Source: Candidatus Parcubacteria bacterium
GTDB taxonomy: Bacteria > Patescibacteriota > Minisyncoccia > UBA6257 > JAPLYJ01
Length of the DNA stretch: 8,393 nt
NCBI GenBank assembly: GCA_026395655.1
Contig: JAPLYJ010000050.1
Coordinates: 1 to 8,393, forward strand
Reading direction: 5' to 3'
Shown here: positions 1 to 6,468 of the stretch, one piece after another
Numbering within the stretch: position 1 is the first letter of the stretch
Layout of the letters: every line of letters begins with the position of its first letter
Made by a program: the position numbers and the translations under genes
The notes under the pieces: model-generated
The model's input: only the letters and a program-made list of their open reading frames with translations
Told to the model about the DNA's origin: nothing
The model's database searches: none

Positions 1-477
1 ATTATCAAAAACAACATTTTCTACACCCGGAGCCTGAACAAAACCAGAAACAGCTTCTGCTACCGTTGTATAATTAGGAGCTGTGCCACTAGCTTTGATT
101 AATCCGCTAGCTTCGTCATAATTAAAATTATTCAAATATACCTTAGGATGCGTATTAGTTTCTAAATTACCAAAAAGTTGGGTAAGATATCTATGATTAT
201 TTAAAAGATCATTTAAATTCTGTAAACGAGATTCAAAATTAATTACCTCAGCTTGTTTGTCTGAGGGAAAGCCAGCTTGGATCTCTTTAATCTTGTCATT
301 TAAAACTACTATTTGTTTTGATTGACTCTCTGTATATAAATTCAAAGCTAACAAAATAATAAGCATGGTAGCAAACAGTCCTCCTGCGCCTATCAATAAC
401 CCTTTAGGCCAGGTAATATTTTTCATAGCGGAAGAAGGTAAACCAAAAGGATTGTTATTCGTATTATTAATATTCAT
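1..477 (-). CDS. pilN: PilN-like type IV pilus assembly protein, 3' part missing (window edge)
   Basis: An open frame of exactly 159 codons runs from an ATG at 477-475 to the left edge without a stop. The protein has a short Asn-rich cytoplasmic N-terminus (about residues 1-18), one strong membrane segment (about 23-48, containing GLLIGAGGLFATMLIILLAL), then a helical, coiled-coil-like stretch (about 49-90) and the beginning of a mixed alpha/beta domain (KVYLNNFNYDEASGLIKASG). This is the plan of PilN: a cytoplasmic tail that binds PilM, one transmembrane helix, and a periplasmic coiled coil with a ferredoxin-like fold that pairs with PilO. Sequence similarity to PilN is weak by eye, so the name rests mainly on this architecture and on lying directly downstream of pilM in the same direction. 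pilO would be expected beyond the left edge. No convincing Shine-Dalgarno site precedes the start. Confidence 0.75.
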   Translation of the reverse strand, partial: MNINNTNNNPFGLPSSAMKNITWPKGLLIGAGGLFATMLIILLALNLYTESQSKQIVVLNDKIKEIQAGFPSDKQAEVINFESRLQNLNDLLNNHRYLTQLFGNLETNTHPKVYLNNFNYDEASGLIKASGTAPNYTTVAEAVSGFVQAPGVENVVFDN

Positions 478-513
478 ATAAATTTAAATTTTGAAAAAAG
501 TTTATTAAATTGT

Positions 514-553
514 CTATCTTTATATTATATATCAAAATTAAAAGTAAAGATAG
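514..553. repeat. Inverted repeat in the pilM-pilN gap
   Basis: CTATCTTTA at 514-522 is repeated as its exact complement TAAAGATAG at 545-553, giving 9-bp arms around a 22-bp AT-rich loop. On the minus (coding) strand the loop contains a TATAAT-like box. It could be a weak hairpin between the two cistrons or sit over an internal promoter for pilN. No T-tract makes it a clear terminator. In DNA this AT-rich, chance is a real alternative. Confidence 0.35.
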
Positions 554-563
554 TTTTCCACAC

Positions 564-1624
564 CTATTGTAATCCTTTTACTGCTAGACCGCAAGCCACT
601 GTTAAGCTAGGACCAATATCTTTGATAATAGGAGCTAAGCTGTGGGAGTATAATCTACCAAACCTAACTCAAAAAGATCTCCTTTAATAAATTTTAAATT
701 TGAATTAGCAGAAAAATATTCTAATAAGCCTATTAAATTAGCAGAACCACCTGTAACATATATTTGATTAATAGTTCTACCGCTTTTACGATAGTAAGCT
801 GCTATCATTCTTTCTGCTTCCAATTTAATATTGTCCAAAACTGTAGTCATGAGTCCTGTAATAGATTCCTGACCAGGAGGTGGTTTTAAACCATAGGCTT
901 TTTTAATTTCTTCAGCTCTCATGGGGCTAACAGATAAACCAGAAGAAAGTAATTGTGTTAAATCCCCTCCTGCTATATCAATAGTGCCGGTCATTCTCAC
1001 AGAAGATTTATCTGTAACTACTAATGAAGTAATGCGTCCACCAATATCTAAGATTAAAGATGGATTAGGGTCTTTAGCCATTAAAATACGAGCCATACTA
1101 ATAGCTTCTAACTCTATAGCTTTGATTTTTAAATTACATAATTTTGCTATTTTAATATAACGATTAATTAAATCTTTTGGTACAGCTATTAATAAAATTA
1201 ACAAACGACCGGATTGTTCTTCTACTACTTGATGGTCTAAAACTACTTCTGACATAGGGATAGGTACATGCTGTTTAGCTTGAAAAGGCATAGCTTGACT
1301 GATTTCTCTATCAGAAACGTAGGGAAAATCTAAAACAGTAGTGTAGCTAGAAAAATTAGAAACAGACATAACCACATCAGCTACATCAATTTTTGATTTT
1401 TTTAAAATGGTAGAAATCATACCTGCTACAGATTGTTCTGAAATTTTAAAAGAGCTAGTTTGAATAGCATCGTTTAATCTTTCCAAATGTCCGTAATTAG
1501 TTAAAATACTGTAAGAAGAAAGTTGAAAACGTCCGCCAGAAAAATGTAATTCTGCCACTTTAATAGATGTTGTCCCTATATCTAATCCTAAAAATCTTGT
1601 TTTTTTTGTAAGAAATTCTAACAT
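564..1624 (-). CDS. pilM: PilM type IV pilus actin-like ATPase, frameshifted near the C-terminus
   Basis: PilM is a cytoplasmic FtsA/actin-fold protein that binds the N-terminal tail of PilN and links the pilus alignment complex to the motors. The uninterrupted frame from ATG 1624 gives 329 residues and stops at TAG 637-635. Visible motifs are phosphate-1 LDIGTTSIKVAEL (14-26), phosphate-2 LILDIGGRITS (190-200), and an adenosine-type YVTGGSANLIGL (289-300). The family's conserved C-terminal tail is missing from this frame but present immediately downstream in another: LAPIIKDIGPSLTVACGL then AVKGLQ, read from 638 to a TAG at 566-564. Adding one base at the CCC run (644-646, minus strand) gives a smooth join, DYTPHSLAPII, and a protein of about 353 residues, normal for PilM. 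The span given is frame-corrected. A sequencing or assembly error is likely, but a real mutation is possible. The start lies just after the shared promoter region with divergent comF. Confidence 0.92.
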
Positions 1625-1640
1625 GTTTTATTTACATATC

Positions 1641-1696
1641 ATTATACACTAATAAAACAAATTGCAAAAATATTTTATTGATATAATATGATTATA
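1641..1696. promoter_or_regulatory. Divergent pilM / comF promoter region
   Basis: The 89-bp gap between the divergent starts holds several perfect -10 hexamers. On the minus strand TATAAT occurs at 1646-1641, 16 nt upstream of the pilM ATG, and again at 1696-1691. On the plus strand TATAAT occurs at 1682-1687, 26 nt upstream of the comF ATG. No matching consensus -35 at 16-18 bp is clear for any of them; the nearest, TTGCAA, is 14-15 bp away on each side. Placement supports promoters, but the region is so AT-rich that each individual box is uncertain. Confidence 0.45.
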
Positions 1697-1713
1697 CAAC
1701 AAAAAACATTTTA

Positions 1714-2341
1714 ATGAAAACTGATTTTTTAACCAATTTGACACAATCTTTTCTAGATATGGTTTTTCCCTGGCAATGCCTTAATTGCCAAAAAGAAATA
1801 TCTGGACAATACCCTATTTGCCCCAATTGCCTATCAGATATGGATACCTATCTATACCATGACTTGTTTTGCCCTGTTTGTCTTAAAAGAATGCCTCAAA
1901 ATCAGATAAAACCATGCAATTCTTGCCAAAATAAGACTAATTTACTTTTTTTAAAAGCAGCTTTACCATATGAAAATTACTTAGTGAAAGAAGCTATTCA
2001 TAGATTTAAATATCAAGGAATTAAATCCTTGTCTTACCCTTTAGCAGAATGGCTTTTAAAAAGCAGAGATAATCAGTCAAAGATTAGATCTTCCCGTTAA
2101 CACTGAAATTCTTTTTAGAACAATTGATAATCCAGCTCAAGCTAATATATCAGATATGACTTTGCGCAAAAACAATGTAAAAGATATTTTTCTTATAAAA
2201 GATTCTTCTAAAATAAAAAATAAAAACATTTTGTTAATTGACGATGTCTTTACCACTGGAGCTACTTTAGAAGAAGCAGCTAAAATTTTAAAAGAAACTG
2301 GCGCCCAAAGTGTCGCTGGATTAGTGATAGCAAAAGGTTAA
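1714..2341 (+). pseudogene. comF: ComF-family phosphoribosyltransferase, broken by an internal deletion and frame change
   Basis: ComF proteins join a Cys-rich zinc ribbon to a type I phosphoribosyltransferase domain and are needed in natural transformation, acting on incoming single-stranded DNA in the cytoplasm. The first open part (1714-2100, 128 residues) shows four CxxC pairs at 22/25, 36/39, 53/56 and 68/71, then the family block AIHRFKYQGIKSLSYPLAEW. The second part is open from 2060 to TAA 2341 in another frame. It reads KAEIISQRLDLPVNTEILFR, then NPAQANISDMTLRKNNVKD, and ends with the PRPP-binding motif ILLIDDVFTTGAT. The block expected between them, about 45 residues with the VPVP...R..RGFNQ motif, is absent. 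This is therefore a deletion near 2050-2066 that also changes frame, not a one-base slip. The codons after residue 116 of the first frame and the ATG at 2156 are not biological boundaries. The gene is convergent with murC and overlaps its stop by 4 bp. Confidence 0.88.
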
Positions 2342-3693
2342 TTTTTAATTAAAAGATCAGATAAACCACTAATTGTCCCAGGACCTAAAATCACAATACA
2401 ATCTTTGGGTTTGATTTTTTTTGATAAAAACTTTGGTACATTTTTCCAATCTTTAATATAAAAAACATTTTTACCTGAATTAGTTTTTTTAATCCATTGG
2501 AATATTGCTTTACCACTAACACCTTTAATAGATTTTTCTCCAGCAGAACATAAGTCCACAGTAATAATCATATCAGCAGATTTAAAAGCTTTACCAATTG
2601 ATTTTTTTAAACATTTCATCCGGCTATACCGATGAGGCTGATATATTGCTATCAATCTACGATTTAAAACTTTTAAAGCTTCTAAGGTAGCTTTAATTTC
2701 AGTAGTATGGTCAGCATGATCATCAATAACTATAGCTTTTTTAAAATTACCTTTGATTTCTAACCTACGATCAGGTAATTTAAAATTTTTTAAAATTGAA
2801 ATACTTTTTTCAATTGTTACGCCTGTTAACATGCTAGCTAAAATAGCACCTAGGGCGTTAGAAAGATTTTTTTCTCCTAAAATAGGCCAAATTAAAACAC
2901 CTCTTTTTTTATTATGATAATAAATATCTGCTTGAGTACCTTTAGAATTATATAATATATTTTTTGCTTCTAAGTCAGCCTGATTTTTAACACTATATGT
3001 CAAAATATTTTTAAAGTTTTTCGAAATTTCTTTTAAATTTAAATCATCAATACAAATTACATTCCATATTCTTCGTCCTTTACCTTTAATAAATTCAAAA
3101 AAGGCTTTTTTCAATTTTAAAAAACTATTGTCATAATTATTCAAATGATCTTTATCAATGTTGGTAATAACAGCAACATCTGGATCAAACAATAAAAATG
3201 AACGATCACTTTCGTCTGTCTCTAAAATTATAGCAGTTTCTTTTTTTATTTTTTTATTCTTTAAACAATCATCTTGGCCGCCTAAATATGTATAAACAGG
3301 TAACCCAGCTTTTTGCCTGATATACCCTATCATGGCAGTAGTGCTAGTTTTACCATGGGTGCCAGCCACAGCCACTGTCATGTGCGGAAAAATTAAATCT
3401 GATAGAAAAGCAAAACGACCTTTTAAAGTTAATCCTGTTTTTAAAGCATAAGCTTTTTCTAAATTATCATCTTTAATAGCAGAAGAATATACTACTAAAT
3501 CTGGCTTAAAATCAATTATATTTTTAGGATCATGTCCGATATGTACCTTGATACCTTTTTTCTGTAATTGCTTGGTGTTCTCACTTTCTTTTAAATCAGA
3601 GCCTGATATCTGCCAATTTTTTTCTTTAGCTAGCAAAGCTAAGCTAGCCATACCCATTCCTCCAATGCCAATAAGATAAACTTTTTTAACCAT
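2338..3693 (-). CDS. murC: UDP-N-acetylmuramate--L-alanine ligase (MurC)
   Basis: MurC is the cytoplasmic ATP-dependent ligase that adds L-alanine to UDP-N-acetylmuramate, the first amino acid step of peptidoglycan precursor synthesis. All three Mur ligase domains are visible. The N-terminal Rossmann fold has YLIGIGGMGMASLA (6-19). The central ATPase has AGTHGKTST (110-118), ETDESDRSF (158-166), TNIDKDHLNNY (177-187) and the NAL.AILA helix (279-286). The C-terminal domain has DDHADHTTEI (324-333), YQPHRYSR (351-358) and ILGPGTISGLSDLL (435-448). The length of 451 residues is normal. ETDESD and QPHRYSR point to MurC rather than MurD, E or F. The usual DDYAHHPTE motif is changed at three positions. 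The ATG lies 4 bp after the tspO stop with no Shine-Dalgarno site, so it is probably translated from the fic-tspO-murC message. Confidence 0.95.
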   Translation of the reverse strand: MVKKVYLIGIGGMGMASLALLAKEKNWQISGSDLKESENTKQLQKKGIKVHIGHDPKNIIDFKPDLVVYSSAIKDDNLEKAYALKTGLTLKGRFAFLSDLIFPHMTVAVAGTHGKTSTTAMIGYIRQKAGLPVYTYLGGQDDCLKNKKIKKETAIILETDESDRSFLLFDPDVAVITNIDKDHLNNYDNSFLKLKKAFFEFIKGKGRRIWNVICIDDLNLKEISKNFKNILTYSVKNQADLEAKNILYNSKGTQADIYYHNKKRGVLIWPILGEKNLSNALGAILASMLTGVTIEKSISILKNFKLPDRRLEIKGNFKKAIVIDDHADHTTEIKATLEALKVLNRRLIAIYQPHRYSRMKCLKKSIGKAFKSADMIITVDLCSAGEKSIKGVSGKAIFQWIKKTNSGKNVFYIKDWKNVPKFLSKKIKPKDCIVILGPGTISGLSDLLIKN

Positions 3694-3697
3694 GAGT

Positions 3698-4165
3698 CTA
3701 ATTCAAAATCACAATAGCGTAATTTAAAATTGTAGCAAAAGAAACCCACAACCAATATGGAATTAATAGGTAAGCTGCTGTTTTGTTTATCTTAGAAAAT
3801 TTAAAATAGATAACAACAATTAAAGCCCACATAATAATGATATCTACCAAACCTAATAAAGGATTTCTTAAACCAAAAAACAATATTGACCAAGCAGTAT
3901 TAAAAATTAAATGTATGAGAAAAAGTGAAAAAACAGCTTTACTTTGTTTACCTTGTCGCCATATTAAAAACAAAGCTATACCCATTAAAGTGTATAAGAC
4001 AAACCAAGCTGGACCAAAGAGCCAGTTAGGCGGGCTAAAAAAAGGTTTTGTTAAAAAAACATACCACTGTGAAATAGCCGGCATAGTAAAAATTGCCCCT
4101 ATCGCACCAGCTAATTGACACAATAAGATAGAAGATACTAATTTTAACCAATCTTTTGTTTTCAT
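3698..4165 (-). CDS. tspO: TspO/MBR family (tryptophan-rich sensory protein / translocator)
   Basis: TspO proteins are small five-helix membrane proteins that bind porphyrins and related ligands; in bacteria they act in tetrapyrrole-linked or stress-linked regulation. This 155-residue protein is strongly hydrophobic, with about five membrane segments (near 8-28, 48-68, 77-97, 104-122, 131-152). It has the family signatures WYVFLTKPFFSPPNWLFGP (34-52) with W..LY.LMGIAL following, FNTAWSILFFGL (88-99) and LLIPYWLWVSFATILN (133-148). The length is typical. It sits 18 bp after fic and 4 bp before murC, all on the minus strand, which indicates co-transcription. No Shine-Dalgarno site precedes the ATG. 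The ligand cannot be told from sequence, and a sensory role in this cell is conjecture. Confidence 0.93.
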   Translation of the reverse strand: MKTKDWLKLVSSILLCQLAGAIGAIFTMPAISQWYVFLTKPFFSPPNWLFGPAWFVLYTLMGIALFLIWRQGKQSKAVFSLFLIHLIFNTAWSILFFGLRNPLLGLVDIIIMWALIVVIYFKFSKINKTAAYLLIPYWLWVSFATILNYAIVILN

Positions 4166-4183
4166 GCTTTTTATAAAAATAAA

Positions 4184-5059
4184 TTAAATAATACCAATTT
4201 TCCAAACATTCTTTTCCAAAAAAGCTTCTATAGTTTGTCTGTTAGCTTTATTTATAAGATTTGAATGCGAAAGTTTGTTGCTTTTTGCATACTCAACAAG
4301 GGTAATAATTTTTTTATCTTCTAAATATGCCAATCTTTTGTGATAGCTATTTGTAAGTGATTTGGCAACTATTTCTTCCATTATTTTAGTCATATTTTTT
4401 TGATCAAACTCTCTAAAAGCCTCATAATACATTTCTCGATCAATAAATTTTATATTTATTGGCACAAATCCTTCCCGTATCAACAAATAATTGTTGATAA
4501 CACGACCAATACGACCGTTACCATCAATAAACGGATGAATATATTCAAAAGTAAGATGTAATCTTGCTATGCGTTTAATAATATTTTCATGGCTTGTGGC
4601 GTTATACTCTATTAACATTTTTTCGAGACGATCTGTTATCTCTTTTGGATTAGGAGCAATATGATCCCCGACACGGACATATTCATCATCTTTTCTAAAC
4701 CTTCCAGCGATATCGTCACAAATATTTAAAATCAACATTTTATGCAGCGATAAAATGATTTCAAGATTAAGTTCTCGCTCTTTAGCTTTTTTATCTATAT
4801 ATAATACTACTCGTGCAAGATTTTTTGCTTCAAAAATCTCCCTCTCAGTAATAAACCTATCCAAATCAATCTGGAGAAGTATTTTTTCAGTTTCTTTAAG
4901 GGTGAGGGTGCTGTTCTCTATAGCATTTGAGTTATAGACTTGCTCAGCAACTTCAACTTCAGCAATAAGTTTGATAAGCGAGTCCTTGCCTGTAACGGCC
5001 CTATGATATCTTTCACGAAGAGAATTTATTTTATTAAAAACATTAAGTATTTTTGGCAT
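4184..5059 (-). CDS. Fic-domain AMP-transferase, class II, with a C-terminal HTH
   Basis: Fic enzymes usually transfer AMP from ATP to hydroxyl side chains of target proteins. The catalytic motif is complete: HPFIDGNGRIGR at 175-186, with His175 as the general base. An upstream S-N-A-I-E-N at 44-49 fits the (S/T)xxxE(G/N) inhibitory motif, placing it with class II Fic proteins, in which Glu48 in an N-terminal helix would block productive ATP binding. The beta-hairpin (flap) region is near DDEYVRVGDHIAPNP (124-138). The C-terminal 45 residues (LVEYAKSNKLSHSNLINKA then RQTIEAFLEKNVWKIG) resemble a small excisionase/MerR-type helix-turn-helix, suggesting DNA binding and possibly autoregulation. 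The length of 291 residues suits a single Fic domain plus HTH. The ATG follows a consensus -10 box by only 8 nt, so the mRNA is probably leaderless. The gene directly follows the toxin-antitoxin pair and leads into tspO and murC. The target protein is unknown. Confidence 0.92.
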   Translation of the reverse strand: MPKILNVFNKINSLRERYHRAVTGKDSLIKLIAEVEVAEQVYNSNAIENSTLTLKETEKILLQIDLDRFITEREIFEAKNLARVVLYIDKKAKERELNLEIILSLHKMLILNICDDIAGRFRKDDEYVRVGDHIAPNPKEITDRLEKMLIEYNATSHENIIKRIARLHLTFEYIHPFIDGNGRIGRVINNYLLIREGFVPINIKFIDREMYYEAFREFDQKNMTKIMEEIVAKSLTNSYHKRLAYLEDKKIITLVEYAKSNKLSHSNLINKANRQTIEAFLEKNVWKIGII

Positions 5060-5067
5060 ATATTATC

Positions 5068-5095
5068 ATTATATTCTTTTTCACGTTTTTGTCAA
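5068..5095 (-). promoter_or_regulatory. Consensus promoter of fic, giving a leaderless or near-leaderless mRNA
   Basis: On the minus strand TTGACA (5095-5090) and TATAAT (5073-5068) both match the sigma-70 consensus exactly and are 16 bp apart. Only 8 nt separate the -10 box from the fic ATG (5059), so transcription should start at or within about two bases of the start codon. No ribosome binding site could fit. It is the strongest promoter visible in the window and may also drive tspO and murC. Confidence 0.85.
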
Positions 5096-5138
5096 CATAA
5101 CCGTGAAAATCATTAAAAATTCTTACAAATTCACGGTT
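5078..5138. promoter_or_regulatory. Three-copy AACCGTGAA-type operator-like repeat around the fic -35
   Basis: Three related elements occur in the 103-bp toxin-fic gap. TTTTCACG at 5078-5085 is the exact complement of CGTGAAAA at 5102-5109; these 8-bp arms bracket the fic -35 box, and the first lies inside the spacer. AACCGTGAA at 5099-5107 is also the exact complement of TTCACGGTT at 5130-5138 (9-bp arms, 22 bp between). A regulator bound here would cover the -35. Candidates are the HTH of Fic itself or of the antitoxin. In RNA from the upstream toxin gene the second pair could form a hairpin. The sites are seen directly; their function is inferred. Confidence 0.6.
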
Positions 5139-5162
5139 TTGGCATAAAACACATATTTCCCG

Positions 5163-5543
5163 CTATTTGCTAGACATTTTAAGATAATCTTTGATTCTTT
5201 CACGATCTTCGTTTTCTTTTTCTCCTTTAAAATATATTTCAATAAAATCAATTTTTAAATTAATAACATGAAAAGCATAGATTATTCTAATCCCGCTTTT
5301 TGCACCCCTTCCTTTTAGCGCTCTGCAAGCAAATTTTTTAATTTTACAAACTTGTATTTCTTCCGTACAAAACCCTTGCATAGGAAAAACACTTAAATTA
5401 TTTATTTTCTGAATATGATATAACTCAATGGCTGCAATTTTTGCTAACTCAAAATCTTTCTCAAGCGATTTAAATTTTTTAAGCAATTTCTTAAAATCTT
5501 TTTGAAATTCTGGCGTTTCGCCATAATTAATCTTGCTTGTCAT
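5163..5543 (-). CDS. RelE/ParE-like toxin of a type II toxin-antitoxin pair
   Basis: This 126-residue basic protein has the layout of a RelE/ParE-superfamily toxin: an N-terminal helical region (TPEFQKDFKKLLKKFKSLEK, 10-29), then a beta-sheet core with FACRALKGRGAKSGIRIIYA (71-90) and IEIYFKGEKENEDRERIKDY (101-120). In this group the GRG..SG.RI.Y strand pair and the EIYFKG...ED..RI.DYL end are typical. Members usually cut mRNA at the ribosome or inhibit gyrase; the residues seen here do not decide which. The ATG at 5543 lies inside the end of the antitoxin gene (17-bp overlap), the usual antitoxin-first TA arrangement with translational coupling. A weak GAGAA lies a few bases upstream. The family call is from pattern memory, so activity is not certain. 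Confidence 0.8.
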   Translation of the reverse strand: MTSKINYGETPEFQKDFKKLLKKFKSLEKDFELAKIAAIELYHIQKINNLSVFPMQGFCTEEIQVCKIKKFACRALKGRGAKSGIRIIYAFHVINLKIDFIEIYFKGEKENEDRERIKDYLKMSSK

Positions 5544-6306
5544 AGTTTCTCACAGAAGTTTTAGGGGTACGATAAAATACAGCCTCATAATCAAGCGGCT
5601 GATTTTCTTTGGCGACAAGCCAAGGAGTATCTTCATGAGAATATTCACTTAATTCAATAGCGTTCTTATCACCTAACCTGGCGATCACTTCATCAATATG
5701 ACGCAACTCACGAGCATCTTTTAATTTCGTTAAATCTGGTTCGCGAACTGGCAAATACTTTCTTTGCGGATAATTAAAATATTTTTCTTCTACCTTTACA
5801 ATCTCACCGTTTTTAATCATATCTTCTACAACAGCTTTAAACTCAATAGGGGTTGGTCCATAATGATTTTTAATATATGTAGCTCCGATCAATTGCTCTT
5901 CAAATTTTTCATAAAAATCAAAATCAATAAAATAAAGCAGTTTGTAGATTACGGCTTCTCCGACATTTGGCTTGCCACCAACCTTGGACAAAACATAAAG
6001 CAAAACTTCTTTAAATTTTTTAAGATTTTTCTGCGGAACACTAATTCTCATTTCTGGTTTTTCCTCTTTCAGCTTTTTAGCAATCTTTTTTATTTCTGTT
6101 GTAGCAGAAGCGTCTTTACCTTGAATAAAATCATTAAAATCAATACCAAAAATATCTGCGAGCTTTTTTGCTTCAGAAATAGTCAAATCTCGTTCATTTA
6201 ACTCTATCTGATTATAGGTTGGACGAGAAACACTAATCTTAGACGCCAAGAATTCTTGCGCCAGATTAAGCTTTTTTCGTTGTTCTAAAATAAATTTACC
6301 AAGCAT
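5527..6306 (-). CDS. HTH plus Panacea (SocA-like, DUF4065) antitoxin
   Basis: The N-terminus (about 4-60) is an Xre-type helix-turn-helix (LAQEFLASKISVSRPTYNQI, with E35 following). A charged linker (about 65-92) follows. Residues about 95-245 look like a Panacea/SocA-like domain: KLLYFIDFDFYEK (122-134), GATYIKNHYGPTP (141-153), the helix FKAVVEDMIKNGEIVKV, and EYSHEDTPWLVAK (221-233). Panacea domains are known as antitoxin modules paired with many unrelated toxins, often fused to an HTH that represses the operon. The overlap with a RelE/ParE-like toxin downstream fits that role exactly. The protein should bind the toxin in the cytoplasm and repress its own promoter. Its 259 residues are typical for HTH-Panacea fusions. 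No good Shine-Dalgarno site exists; an AAGGA lies 13 nt upstream of the ATG, which is too far to be convincing. Confidence 0.85.
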   Translation of the reverse strand: MLGKFILEQRKKLNLAQEFLASKISVSRPTYNQIELNERDLTISEAKKLADIFGIDFNDFIQGKDASATTEIKKIAKKLKEEKPEMRISVPQKNLKKFKEVLLYVLSKVGGKPNVGEAVIYKLLYFIDFDFYEKFEEQLIGATYIKNHYGPTPIEFKAVVEDMIKNGEIVKVEEKYFNYPQRKYLPVREPDLTKLKDARELRHIDEVIARLGDKNAIELSEYSHEDTPWLVAKENQPLDYEAVFYRTPKTSVRNYDKQD

Positions 6307-6307
6307 A

Positions 6308-6364
6308 TTTACAGCATAGTCCTTGTAAAATTATTTATCAAGTGAGTGTAAATATATTTGACAA
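6308..6364. promoter_or_regulatory. Antitoxin promoter region with TTTACA/TGTAAA repeats
   Basis: TTTACA at 6308-6313 faces TGTAAA at 6324-6329 (perfect 6-bp arms, 10-bp spacer), and TGTAAA recurs at 6347-6352. The 18-bp stretches 6324-6341 and 6347-6364 are direct repeats matching at 14 of 18 positions and offset by 23 bp, about two helical turns. These could be sites for the HTH of the antitoxin. A possible minus-strand promoter is TTGATA (6341-6336), 17 bp, TATGCT (6318-6313), which ends only 6 nt before the ATG, again near-leaderless. The -10 is poor, so the promoter call is weak; the repeats are clearer. Confidence 0.45.
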
Positions 6365-6437
6365 ACATTATCTATCTACTCTTCTAGCTAAATAATATCA
6401 GAGCCTAATTAATTGCAAGTTTTTTAATTTAAATTAT

Positions 6438-6468
6438 AAAAAAATGTATATCTTCAAGATGTACATTT
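6438..6468 (-). terminator. Rho-independent-type terminator after the cysteine-repeat genes
   Basis: Positions 6442-6454 (AAATGTATATCTT) and 6456-6468 (AAGATGTACATTT) form 13-bp arms around one central base with a single mismatched pair (6449/6461). Read on the minus strand, the stem is followed by a run of seven T (including the last bases of the arm), as in an intrinsic terminator with an AT-rich stem. It lies between the stop of the 6621 gene and the antitoxin promoter, the right place to separate the two units. As DNA it is a near-perfect 27-bp palindrome, so a protein-binding role is also possible. The rest of 6469-6620 shows nothing I can name. Confidence 0.6.

Noticed and set aside
635..660. 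Programmed frameshift in pilM
   Set aside because: No slippery heptamer in the right phase and no stimulatory structure is visible; a one-base loss in CCC is simpler.
921..1160. Plus-strand 79-codon open frame inside pilM
   Set aside because: It lies antisense to clearly conserved pilM coding sequence and has no family features.
2156..2341. Separate small phosphoribosyltransferase gene starting at ATG 2156
   Set aside because: ComF-like coding continues upstream of this ATG in the same frame to about 2060, so it is the back half of comF.
3837..4118. Plus-strand 93-codon open frame inside tspO
   Set aside because: Antisense to tspO; its composition is a mirror of the TspO codons.
4755..4937. 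Plus-strand 60-codon open frame inside fic
   Set aside because: Antisense to fic coding sequence with no supporting signal.
5764..6201. Plus-strand 145-codon open frame inside the antitoxin gene
   Set aside because: Antisense to a well-supported HTH-Panacea gene; its Phe/Ile/Asn-rich content comes from Lys/Asn/Glu codons on the other strand.
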